Of a DNA stretch of 47,983 nt, positions 1-8,868 are shown one piece after another; positions within the stretch are counted from its first letter, which is position 1, and each line of letters begins with the position of its first letter. The stretch spans positions 1-47,983 of the forward strand of contig CALLKK010000004.1 of NCBI GenBank assembly GCA_938008435.1, read 5' to 3'. This DNA is from an uncultured Steroidobacter sp. Its GTDB lineage: Bacteria; Pseudomonadota; Gammaproteobacteria; Steroidobacterales; Steroidobacteraceae. A model generated the notes under the pieces. The model worked only from the letters and a program-made list of their open reading frames with translations, ran no database searches and had not been told where the DNA came from. The translations under genes and the position numbers were made by a program.

Positions 1-335
<335 letters not shown>

Positions 336-447
336 AAAGCCTAATTTCTTAGACCTTCACTTGAAGCGAGTATCCCAACTAGCTTTACTGGCTAAATTGG
401 TCACTCGTCATCGAAATGTTGCGTTTCGCAACGAACCGACGCGAGTC

Positions 448-483
448 CCCACACAAATTACCTGTTTCGATTGTTAAAGAGCA
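448..483 (-). promoter_or_regulatory. rRNA leader antitermination sites boxA and boxC
   Basis: On the minus strand, TGCTCTTTAACA (472-483) is identical to the E. coli rrn boxA, and TGTGTGGG (448-455) matches boxC. Their order and spacing resemble the E. coli leader. BoxA in nascent rRNA recruits NusB/NusE (S10) and SuB to make RNA polymerase resist Rho termination. Both lie between the predicted start site near 507 and the mature 16S end near 335. Confidence 0.9.
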
Positions 484-514
484 GGTCTACACAGTCAGCG
501 TAGACAGAAGCGGA

Positions 515-542
515 ATTATAACCGCGAACCCCGCCTCGTCAA
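515..542 (-). promoter_or_regulatory. rrn proximal promoter
   Basis: Minus-strand sigma-70 promoter with -35 TTGACG (537-542), a 16-bp spacer and a perfect -10 TATAAT (515-520). The 16-bp spacer is typical of strong rRNA promoters. Transcription should start near 507, just upstream of boxA. It drives the 16S gene. Confidence 0.85.
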
Positions 543-624
543 CACCGCAGCGATGCTGCGTTTCGACTTTTTTGGAGATTCGCGCTTCGGCTTCAACACC
601 GAAGTCACCGCGACGAGGCCGCGC

Positions 625-672
625 ATCTTACTGGCGAAAATCCGGGAGTCAACACCCTCCGTGAAATTTTTT
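625..672 (-). promoter_or_regulatory. rrn distal promoter with A-tract (UP-like) element
   Basis: A second minus-strand promoter about 110 bp upstream of the first. It has -35 TTGACT (647-652), a 16-bp spacer and -10 TAAGAT (625-630), followed by a GC-rich discriminator (GCGCGGCC). An A/T run at about 662-672 lies about 10 bp upstream of the -35, where an alpha-CTD-binding UP element would sit. Tandem promoters are usual for rrn operons. The remaining stretch 673-850, between here and the tyrS stop codon, shows no gene. Confidence 0.7.
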
Positions 673-850
673 CGCCTTGCTTCGTCGGCCCTCGGAACGC
701 CGGTTTTCCGTCGTCCCGACCCGCCGCAGAGTCGTCACGCAGAGGCGACGCCAGCGGCGGGGCGCGAACTTTGCCGAGATTGTTTCCGAAACGCAAGAGG
801 GGATCGCACGATCGTTCGCGCCACGCCCGCCTGCACGCAAGAAAGTGTGC

Positions 851-2062
<1,212 letters not shown>

Positions 2063-2282
2063 GGGATGTTCGCAGGTGATGATGGCCCGTAGGCCGCACA
2101 TTGCGGCATGTTGACGCTAGACTTTATGGGCTCGCCCACGAGCGCGCAATCGCGCGCGAAACTCGCTCGCACAGCGCTCCTCGCGCTGTTGACGCAGCGG
2201 GCAGCGATCTTTAACGTTCGCGCCCATCCGCACGCACAGAAAAGCAGCTTCAGAACTGCGCTCGATTGAAGGGTTTCCACTG

Positions 2283-3638
2283 GTGCAACGAGGCTCCAAG
2301 ATCGCTCTGGATTACAAGCCGATCTCGACCAAGACGCGCGCGGCGATCCCTGCGCGCTGGTTCGCGACAGGCTTGTTGCTACCGCTGCTCGGAGGCCTGC
2401 TCGTCTATGGGCTCATCAGCAAACAAGCAGCCAAGCCGCCGGAGAGCTCGGGCATCCTCCTCGACCTACCCGAGCTGACGACGATCGAGACCCCGCAAAC
2501 CGAGCCGGAAACGCTTCCGAAACCGATCGGCGACACCGTCGAGTTCGTGGTTCGCCGCAACGACACGCTCGATCGGATCTTCCGCCAACTCGAGATCAGC
2601 TTGAGCGACCTTGCGACGATTCGCGGCCTGCCGGGCGTGCGTGAAAAACTCGATCGACTGCGCCCGGGCGACACGATCACGCTGGTTCACGACGAAGGCG
2701 CGTTGCATTCGTTGTCGCGCCGAATCAGCGAAACGGAGGTGCTGCAAGTCACCCGCGGCGAATCGGGCTTCAGCGCCGAGGTGGTCGCAACGCCGATCGA
2801 AATGCGCGAGGCATACGCGCACGGCACGATCGAAAGCTCCTTGTTCGTTGCCGCCCGCGCAGCCGGCGTGAGCCCGGAGATCATCCTCAAGCTCGCGAAC
2901 GAAATCTTCGGTTGGGACATCGATTTCGCCCTGGATATTCGCAAGGGCGATCGCTTCACCATCGTCTACGAGCGGAAATTCCGCGACGGCGAATACATCG
3001 GCGACGGACGCATTCTCGCTGCCGATTTCACCAACAACGGCCGCACGCATCGCGCGATTTATTTCGAATCCGCCGACAAGGCCGTGGCGGATTACTTCGC
3101 GCCGGACGGGCGCAGCATGCGCCGCGCGTTCCTGCGCGCGCCGCTCGACTTCACGCGTATCAGCTCGCCCTTCAATCCGAATCGACTCCACCCGATCCTG
3201 AATACGATTCGCGCCCACAAGGGCGTCGACTACGCAGCACCCACGGGAACGGTCATCAAAGCCGCGGGCGACGGACGCGTCGGCTTCGTCGGCACCAAAG
3301 GCGGCTACGGTCGCGTCGTCATCTTGGAGCACGGCGGCGGCGTTTCGACGCTGTACGCGCACATGTCGCGTTTTGCGCCGGGCCTGAAGCAAGGCATGCG
3401 AGTCAAGCAGGGCGCGACGATCGGTTATGTCGGCAGCTCCGGCGCCGCGACGGGTCCGCATTTGCACTACGAGTATCGCGTCAACGGCGTACACAAGAAT
3501 CCGCGTACGGTGCCGCTACCCGACGCCTCGCCGATCCCGGCGGCGTATCGCGCCGAATTCGACGCTCACGCGCGGCAGATGTTCGCGGCGCTGGATCGTG
3601 CGCAGAGTTCCGCCGTCGCGGCGGTTCCGGAATCGTAA
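2283..3638 (+). CDS. mepM: M23 family murein DD-endopeptidase (MepM-like)
   Basis: Peptidoglycan hydrolase that cuts cross-links in the periplasm so the sacculus can expand. The 451-residue product starts at a GTG. It has one N-terminal membrane anchor (about residues 27-45), an OapA/LysM-like middle region that includes a typical RxGDT stretch (about 85-135), and a C-terminal LytM/M23 domain. Zinc ligands are visible as H312 and D316 (HKGVD) and H395 (GPHLH); H360 and H393 are the expected catalytic histidines. All key residues are present, so it should be active. It is divergent from tyrS, as in E. coli. A bactofilin lies about 600 bp downstream on the other strand. The symbol is by similarity of architecture and neighbourhood. 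Confidence 0.9.
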   Translation: MQRGSKIALDYKPISTKTRAAIPARWFATGLLLPLLGGLLVYGLISKQAAKPPESSGILLDLPELTTIETPQTEPETLPKPIGDTVEFVVRRNDTLDRIFRQLEISLSDLATIRGLPGVREKLDRLRPGDTITLVHDEGALHSLSRRISETEVLQVTRGESGFSAEVVATPIEMREAYAHGTIESSLFVAARAAGVSPEIILKLANEIFGWDIDFALDIRKGDRFTIVYERKFRDGEYIGDGRILAADFTNNGRTHRAIYFESADKAVADYFAPDGRSMRRAFLRAPLDFTRISSPFNPNRLHPILNTIRAHKGVDYAAPTGTVIKAAGDGRVGFVGTKGGYGRVVILEHGGGVSTLYAHMSRFAPGLKQGMRVKQGATIGYVGSSGAATGPHLHYEYRVNGVHKNPRTVPLPDASPIPAAYRAEFDAHARQMFAALDRAQSSAVAAVPES

Positions 3639-3801
3639 CCGCACGCTGCTGAAACTCGATACGCCCTGCGGACGATCGAGCGGTTATGCACCCGGCAATG
3701 CGCTCGGACGCGCGCTGAAGGGCGGGAAATTAGGCGCGAGAGGCGGCTGGCGCTGCGCTCGGAAGGCGCACGCCGCATCGCCGCCAACGCGAGAGAATTC
3801 G

Positions 3802-4146
3802 TCAGACCGAGAACGAAGCGCCGCAGCCGCAAGTCGTCGTCGCATTGGGATTGCGAATGACGAATTGCGCACCCTCGATGTCCTCGCGGTAATCGATCTC
3901 GGCGCCCGCGAGATACTGAATGCTCATCGGGTCGATCACCAGGGTGACTCCCTGGTTTTCGATCTGCGTATCGCCCTCTTCCACGTTCTCGTCGAACGTG
4001 AAACCGTACTGGAAGCCAGAACAGCCGCCGCCTTGCACGAAGACACGCAGCTTCAGGTTCGGATTGTCTTCCTCGCGGATGAGCTCTCCGACCTTCGCGG
4101 CGGCCGCGTCGGTGAAGATCAGGGTCGGTTGGGCTTGAGCGTTCAT
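3802..4146 (-). CDS. erpA: iron-sulfur cluster insertion protein ErpA
   Basis: A-type carrier that delivers Fe-S clusters to apo-proteins such as those of isoprenoid synthesis and respiration. The 114-residue product has the HesB/IscA fold and the three conserved cysteines: C42 in GGGCSGFQYG, and C106 and C108 in the terminal CGCG. The start follows the usual family length. I prefer ErpA over IscA because no isc genes are nearby and the IENQGVTLVIDPMS segment is ErpA-like; this is an inference from memory of the families. It is last in the minus-strand order DUF6776-bactofilin-erpA, 70 bp after the bactofilin start on the map, and convergent with mepM. Confidence 0.93.
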   Translation of the reverse strand: MNAQAQPTLIFTDAAAAKVGELIREEDNPNLKLRVFVQGGGCSGFQYGFTFDENVEEGDTQIENQGVTLVIDPMSIQYLAGAEIDYREDIEGAQFVIRNPNATTTCGCGASFSV

Positions 4147-4216
4147 GGCGACAAGTGTGGGGATGATTCGGGGCGGATCAAGCCTTGAGTCAGCCTAGCC
4201 GATCCCACCGGGGAAA

Positions 4217-4636
4217 TCACGCGGAATCGTCGGCTGCCAGCCCCTCCGGCGCAGGAGCAGGCTCGGCGGTTCCCGGCTTGCGGGGCTCGTGAATCAGCTT
4301 CCCGTTGATCTCGGCGCCCATCTCCATTTCGATCAAGCCGTAGTACACGTTACCGATCACGCGGGCAGTCGAGCCGAGTTCAATGCGCTCGTGCGCGAGA
4401 ATATCGCCCTTGACCGTGCCGTTCAGCACGACGTTCGGCACGGCGACCGACCCTTCGACGACGCCGGCGTCGCTCACGCTGAGCGTCGCACCCGAGTCGG
4501 GCGGGGCATCGACATTGCCCTTCACGTGACCGTCCACGTGAAAACCGCCGGTGAAATGCACATCGCCGATGATCCGCGTACCGGCGCCGATCAGCGTGTC
4601 GATCCTGCGCGTTTTGGACTTGTTTCGATTGAACAT
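4217..4636 (-). CDS. bactofilin family cytoskeletal protein
   Basis: Bactofilins are nucleotide-free cytoskeletal polymers that organise cell-wall enzymes at the membrane. The 139-residue product starts at the ATG at 4636 (MFNRNKS). A central right-handed beta-helix domain (about residues 12-115) shows the repeated hydrophobic/glycine pattern IGAGTRIIGDVHF, VDGHVKGNV, VSDAGVVEGSV, VVLNGTVKGDI. It is flanked by a basic N-terminus and a proline/alanine-rich C-terminal tail (PGTAEPAPAPEG), as is usual. An in-frame extension upstream to 4891 has no bactofilin character and would overlap the preceding gene, so I reject it. It lies 64 bp downstream of the DUF6776 gene and is probably co-transcribed. 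Confidence 0.92.
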   Translation of the reverse strand: MFNRNKSKTRRIDTLIGAGTRIIGDVHFTGGFHVDGHVKGNVDAPPDSGATLSVSDAGVVEGSVAVPNVVLNGTVKGDILAHERIELGSTARVIGNVYYGLIEMEMGAEINGKLIHEPRKPGTAEPAPAPEGLAADDSA

Positions 4637-4700
4637 AAGAATCCTGCTGGCGCACTGCAGAGCATTGCTCCCGCCCTGCGGCCTGCGGCCGCTCGCACCG

Positions 4701-5441
4701 TCAGCTCTCGATCTGCACCTGCCAGGGATACGATTCTCGCACTGGCGCGAGCTTGGCGCTGCGCACCTCGATGTTGACCGCGCGCGGCTCGAAGCCGGCC
4801 GGCAGCACGATGTCCTGCTCCAGGTTCTGAAAGTACCTGAAGCGGAACGGCAGATTCGAGCTACGCGCACCCTCCGGGCTCGCCTCGGCAAGCGCGAGCT
4901 GCAAGAGCTTGTTGTCCCGCACCCCTTCGATCTCGATGCTCACGGTGCCCGAGACCACAGCATCTTGCCGCATCGACTGCACCAGGACGAGCAGCAGACG
5001 ATAGTGCTGATCCGCCCCGCCCGGCACGACCTGGAAGCGCTGGATCCGTAGCCCGCCGATGCCGTCCTCGGGAGAGACGATACCGCGATAGAACGTCAGC
5101 TCCTCGCGTTGCTTAAGGACTTGCGCCTGCAGCTCCGCTAGGTCCTTCTCGACGTCGGCATAGGCTTTGCGGTCGACCTCGCGGGCCAGCTCCGCCGCGG
5201 CCAGCGCTTGACGCAATTCGTCGTTCTGCTTCTCGAGCCGCTCGATCGTGGCGGCCAGCTCGCGACGATGCTTGAGCTCCGCGAGCTTGCTATAGCCCCC
5301 ACGATAGCGGCCGAGCTCGAACGCGCAGACGACCAGCACCGCCAGCACGACGAGCGCGCCGATCGCAAAAGCGCGGCGGCGCCACGGCGCGTCATAGCGG
5401 ACCACCAACCGGCCCGTGCGCAAGGAAGCGTGATCGACCAT
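4701..5441 (-). CDS. DUF6776-type membrane-anchored coiled-coil protein
   Basis: Function unknown. The 246-residue product has a basic N-terminus, one transmembrane helix (about residues 24-42), a long coiled coil rich in Glu/Lys/Arg/Ala/Leu (about 55-118), and a C-terminal soluble domain (about 119-246). That domain looks beta-rich and ends in a conserved-looking WQVQIES tail. The topology predicts a periplasmic C-terminus. I recognise the family as the DUF6776 proteins often found beside a bactofilin and erpA. The coiled coil plus a membrane anchor suggests a scaffold or partner for the bactofilin filament; that role is inference. The start at 5441 is preceded by CAAGGAGCCCTGGT-type complement only weakly, so it is the best but not a proven start. 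Confidence 0.8.
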   Translation of the reverse strand: MVDHASLRTGRLVVRYDAPWRRRAFAIGALVVLAVLVVCAFELGRYRGGYSKLAELKHRRELAATIERLEKQNDELRQALAAAELAREVDRKAYADVEKDLAELQAQVLKQREELTFYRGIVSPEDGIGGLRIQRFQVVPGGADQHYRLLLVLVQSMRQDAVVSGTVSIEIEGVRDNKLLQLALAEASPEGARSSNLPFRFRYFQNLEQDIVLPAGFEPRAVNIEVRSAKLAPVRESYPWQVQIES

Positions 5442-5685
5442 CCCTCAAGGAGCCCTGGTAACCTTCAAAAAATTAGATCACAGTCGTACCTTACGTAATG
5501 CGACCCGGCGCAAGGAATGACAGGGTTGCGCCCTTCATCGAAGGTCAGCCGATCCCCTATCGCTGCGCCACGCGCCCGGCGCAAGGGTAGATCGTCTGCT
5601 TGAACGGATAAACTCGCAGCCGGCCAGGCGCGCCTCGCCGCCTGCATCGCTGCCCGCAAATTCTCAGGCCCGAACGCTCGCCATC

Positions 5686-6102
5686 ATGCTCTGGTTGAAA
5701 GCCTTCCACATCATCTTCGTCGTCACCTGGTTCGCCGGGCTGTTCTACCTGCCCCGCCTGTTCGTCTATCACACGATGACCCAGGAAGCTTCCGGGCGCG
5801 AGCGGTTCAAGGTGATGGAACGCAAGCTGTTTGCCATCATGACGATCGGCGGATCGCTCGCGGCGCTGTTCGGCATTCTGCTCATCCTGCGCGCGCCAGC
5901 ACTGCTGCAATCGGGATGGCTCCACGCGAAGCTCACGCTGGTCGCGCTGCTGATCGCCTACCACATCGCCTGCTACCGGCTGCTGAGCGCGTTTCGCCGC
6001 GACCAGAATCGGCGCTCCGAGCGTTGGTACCGCATCTTCAACGAAGTGCCGGCCCTGCTCTTGATCGCGATCGTCGTGCTGGCGGTCGTCAAACCCTTCT
6101 GA
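5686..6102 (+). CDS. hemJ: protoporphyrinogen IX oxidase HemJ (UPF0093 family)
   Basis: Integral membrane enzyme that oxidises protoporphyrinogen IX to protoporphyrin IX, the penultimate step of haem synthesis. The 138-residue product has four predicted membrane helices and the HemJ N-terminal signature LKAFHIIFVVTWFAGLFYLP, with the conserved His8 expected to bind haem. The length is typical. It lies tail to tail with rppH, seven bases apart. It complements hemL at the other end of the window. The 244-bp gap upstream (5442-5685), shared with the divergent DUF6776 gene, contains a TTACGTAA palindrome at 5491-5498 but no recognisable gene. Confidence 0.92.
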   Translation: MLWLKAFHIIFVVTWFAGLFYLPRLFVYHTMTQEASGRERFKVMERKLFAIMTIGGSLAALFGILLILRAPALLQSGWLHAKLTLVALLIAYHIACYRLLSAFRRDQNRRSERWYRIFNEVPALLLIAIVVLAVVKPF

Positions 6103-6109
6103 CGCGCCG

Positions 6110-6697
6110 CTAGGATCCGCGGGCCGTTGCAGCCCGCTCAAGCGCCTCGCGCCGCCGCGCGAGATTGCGCAAGTTCTTCTCTTGTTCGAACCAGGGGGGC
6201 AACGCGGGCGGATTCTCTGGAAACGCGCGTCGCGCGAGCTCGTCGAGCGCCCGCGCATAGACCGCGCGCTTGAAGAAGATCACTTCGCGCACGGGCGTCC
6301 AGTAGTCGACCCACCGCCAGCTCTCGAACTCGGGCTCGTCGGTCGAATCGAACTTGAAGTGCTCGTCGCGGCCCGCGAACTCCAACAGGAACCAACGCTG
6401 CTTCTGGCCGATGCAGGGCGGATTGCTGTTACGTCGCACGTATTGCTTCGGCAGCCGATAGCGCAGCCAGTTGCGGGTCGAGGCCAGCACGCGTACGTGT
6501 TCACGCTCCAGGCCGATCTCTTCCTTGAGCTCGCGATAAAGGGCTTCCTCGGGCGTTTCGCCCTGGCGCACACCGCCCTGCGGGAACTGCCAGCCGCGTC
6601 CTCCCGTGCGCCCGCCGAGGAATACCTGGCGATCCTCACGGATCAGGACGATACCAACGTTGGCACGAAACCCGTCTGCATCGATTGAATCGGTCAT
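6110..6697 (-). CDS. rppH: RNA pyrophosphohydrolase RppH
   Basis: Nudix hydrolase that removes pyrophosphate from the 5' end of mRNAs and so triggers RNase E decay. The 195-residue product carries a complete Nudix box at residues 41-63 (GGVRQGETPEEALYREL..EEIGL), all catalytic glutamates included. It also has the RppH-type N-terminus with GFRANVGIVL and the WQFPQGG strand. The start at 6697 gives the usual MTDSIDADGFR beginning; an in-frame extension up to 7243 is non-coding in character and crosses the neighbouring gene. It is slightly longer than E. coli RppH (176 aa) because of its C-terminus. Confidence 0.95.
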   Translation of the reverse strand: MTDSIDADGFRANVGIVLIREDRQVFLGGRTGGRGWQFPQGGVRQGETPEEALYRELKEEIGLEREHVRVLASTRNWLRYRLPKQYVRRNSNPPCIGQKQRWFLLEFAGRDEHFKFDSTDEPEFESWRWVDYWTPVREVIFFKRAVYARALDELARRAFPENPPALPPWFEQEKNLRNLARRREALERAATARGS

Positions 6698-6841
6698 GTC
6701 CTGCACAAGTCGACAGGCGTAAAGCCTGCATTCATGGAGCACGATTGTTCCATACAACGCAAGCAGCGGATAGCGGCTGACACGCCGAGGAACGCACCGG
6801 ACTTTGGACGTAGGCGTCGGCCGGCAGGTAACCTCTCGGCC

Positions 6842-7825
6842 GTGACTGCCTCCCGGATCTACATCACCTACGCCGCGCTCGTCGTTGCAGCGGTCGCGGC
6901 GCTCGCGCTCTCGACCGTCACCGGCAGCGTGGCGCTCGATGCGCGCGACATTTGGGCTGCGCTCAGCGCGGACAATGGGCTCGCGCACGACCTCATCTTC
7001 GAGCTGCGTCTGCCGCGTGCGCTCACCGCCTTCGGCGCGGGCAGCGCGCTCGCGGTAGCCGGGGTGCTGATGCAGGTGTTGCTGCGCAATCCGCTCGCCG
7101 ACCCCTTCGTAATGGGTGTTTCGGGCGGCGCTGCAGTCGCGGCGCTCGGGGCGATTCTGCTCGGCTTGGGGGGACTCGCGGTCGACATCAGCGCGATGGC
7201 AGGCGCGCTGGCGGCGACGTTCCTCGTTTTCGCCCTCGCGCATGATCAGGGTAGCTGGGCGCCGATCCGGCTGCTCTTGACGGGCATCGTCATCGCTTCC
7301 GGGACGGGCGCGATCGTGACGATGATGCTGGCGCTCAGCGAGGAGAAGCAGCTGCGCGGCATGCTCTTCTGGTTGATCGGCGATCTGTCGAGCGCCTCGC
7401 GGCCCGGCGCGCTCCTTGCGATTGCCGCTGCGGCCGTCGCCGCTGGCCTACCGCTCGCTCGTCATCTCAATCTGCTCGCGCGCGGCGAGTTGCAAGCGCG
7501 AGCGCTCGGGGCTCCGGTCGATGCGCTCAAGATCGCGATCTTCCTCGCGAGCTCGCTGCTGACGGCAGCCGCGGTCACGAGTGCTGGCACGATCGGATTC
7601 GTCGGGCTCGTCACGCCGCATCTCGTGCGTCTGATGCTCGGCGCGGATCACCGGCACGTCTTACCGGCAGCAGCGTTGTTGGGCGGCACGCTCGTCACAG
7701 TTGCCGATCTGTGTGCGCGTTCGCTCTTCGCGCCGCGGCAGCTTCCCGTAGGCGCACTCACCGCCCTCATCGGCGTGCCGCTGTTCTTGATCCTGATTCG
7801 GCGCAACGCAGCGGCGCTGCGTTAA
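6842..7825 (+). CDS. FecCD/BtuC-type ABC transporter permease
   Basis: Inner-membrane permease of the family that imports siderophore-iron, haem or vitamin B12. The product is about 327 residues with nine or ten hydrophobic helices. It shows the hallmark stretches LRLPRALTAFGAGSALAVAG, QVLLRNPLADPFVMGVSGGA and AGTIGFVGLVTPHLVR, the last being the ATPase-contacting loop region. The start is uncertain: I use the GTG at 6842, just before the first helix; an ATG at 6734 would add 36 polar residues. No matching ATPase or binding protein is encoded beside it. The next genes (fbpCBA) belong to another ABC class on the opposite strand, and the two stop codons overlap by 4 bp. The substrate cannot be told. 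I looked for a cobalamin riboswitch upstream and found none. Confidence 0.85.
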   Translation: MTASRIYITYAALVVAAVAALALSTVTGSVALDARDIWAALSADNGLAHDLIFELRLPRALTAFGAGSALAVAGVLMQVLLRNPLADPFVMGVSGGAAVAALGAILLGLGGLAVDISAMAGALAATFLVFALAHDQGSWAPIRLLLTGIVIASGTGAIVTMMLALSEEKQLRGMLFWLIGDLSSASRPGALLAIAAAAVAAGLPLARHLNLLARGELQARALGAPVDALKIAIFLASSLLTAAAVTSAGTIGFVGLVTPHLVRLMLGADHRHVLPAAALLGGTLVTVADLCARSLFAPRQLPVGALTALIGVPLFLILIRRNAAALR

Positions 7826-8868
7826 GGCTCCGACCGTTCGAACGCAACCACATGATCCGGCTCGAGCCGGATGCCGATCCGCTCGCCGATCGCATGATCG
7901 TGATGGCTCGGCACGAGCGCGAGGATCTCCGCGCCGCTTGCGAGCCTGAGCGTGTAGAGAAACTCTGCGCCGCGAAATACGCGCGCGCAGATCTCGGCCG
8001 TCAACGTACTGTTGTCGTCGTGGATCACATCGTCAGGACGCAGGAGCAGATCGACGCGCTGACCGATGCGCCATGTACCGGCCGAGTTGAGCTGCACGAT
8101 GCCGAGCTCGGTGCGCACTTGCGTGGGACTCACGACTTCGCCGACCAGGAATGCCCCTTGGCCGATGAAGTCGGCGACGAAACGCGTCGCCGGCCGATGA
8201 TAGAGCTCGTACGGCGTATCCCATTGCTCGAGTTTGCCGTCGCGCATGACGCCGACCACGTCGGCCACCGCGAAAGCCTCCTGCTGATCGTGGGTGACGA
8301 GCAGCGCTGTTGCGCCCAATTGCTTGAGCACGCAACGCACTTGCACGCTCAGCCGCTCGCGCAGCTCGACGTCGAGACTGGAGAACGGCTCATCGAGCAG
8401 CACGATGTCCGGCTGCGGCGCAAGCGCACGCGCGAGCGCAACACGCTGCTGCTCGCCGCCCGACAGCTGATGCGGATATTGCGAGCGCCGGTGTGCGAGC
8501 CCGACCACTTCCAGCAATTCGTCGATCCGTCGCCGGCGCGCGTCGCGCGCCAGATGCGCAATGCCGAAGGCTACGTTCTCTTCGACGGTCAAATGCGGGA
8601 ACAGGGCGAAATCTTGAAAGACCATGCCGACGCGCCGCTCTTCGGGCGGCAGCACGCTGCCCGGGCGCGACAGCACACGGTCCTGTGCCCGAATTGTGCC
8701 CTCATCGATCGGCTCGAACCCCGCTATGCACCGCAGCGCGGTCGTCTTGCCACAGCCGCTCGGTCCGAGCAGACAGCCGATCGCACCGCGCTCGAGCTCG
8801 AACGACAAACCGTTCACTGCGCTCAGCCGGCCGAAGCGGCGCACGACGTCTTTCAGCTCAAGCCACAT
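7822..8868 (-). CDS. fbpC: iron(III) ABC transporter ATP-binding protein (FbpC-like)
   Basis: ATPase that powers ferric-iron import with the two upstream genes. The 348-residue product has Walker A GPSGCGKT (35-42), the Q-loop FQDFALFP, the signature LSGGEQQR (135-142), Walker B IVLLDE (155-160) and the H-loop THDQQEA. A C-terminal regulatory TOBE-like domain covers about residues 235-348. The FbpC/PotA/CysA subfamily is clear; iron is inferred from the binding protein and the Fur-like site. Its start overlaps the permease stop by 11 bp, so translation is likely coupled. It converges on the FecCD permease. Confidence 0.9.
   Translation of the reverse strand: MWLELKDVVRRFGRLSAVNGLSFELERGAIGCLLGPSGCGKTTALRCIAGFEPIDEGTIRAQDRVLSRPGSVLPPEERRVGMVFQDFALFPHLTVEENVAFGIAHLARDARRRRIDELLEVVGLAHRRSQYPHQLSGGEQQRVALARALAPQPDIVLLDEPFSSLDVELRERLSVQVRCVLKQLGATALLVTHDQQEAFAVADVVGVMRDGKLEQWDTPYELYHRPATRFVADFIGQGAFLVGEVVSPTQVRTELGIVQLNSAGTWRIGQRVDLLLRPDDVIHDDNSTLTAEICARVFRGAEFLYTLRLASGAEILALVPSHHDHAIGERIGIRLEPDHVVAFERSEP

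Noticed and set aside
2111..2139. TTGACG as -35 of a plus-strand promoter for mepM
   Set aside because: No -10-like hexamer at 15-19 bp spacing.
6698..6841. Possible cobalamin riboswitch upstream of the FecCD permease
   Set aside because: No B12-box consensus or matching helices could be found.
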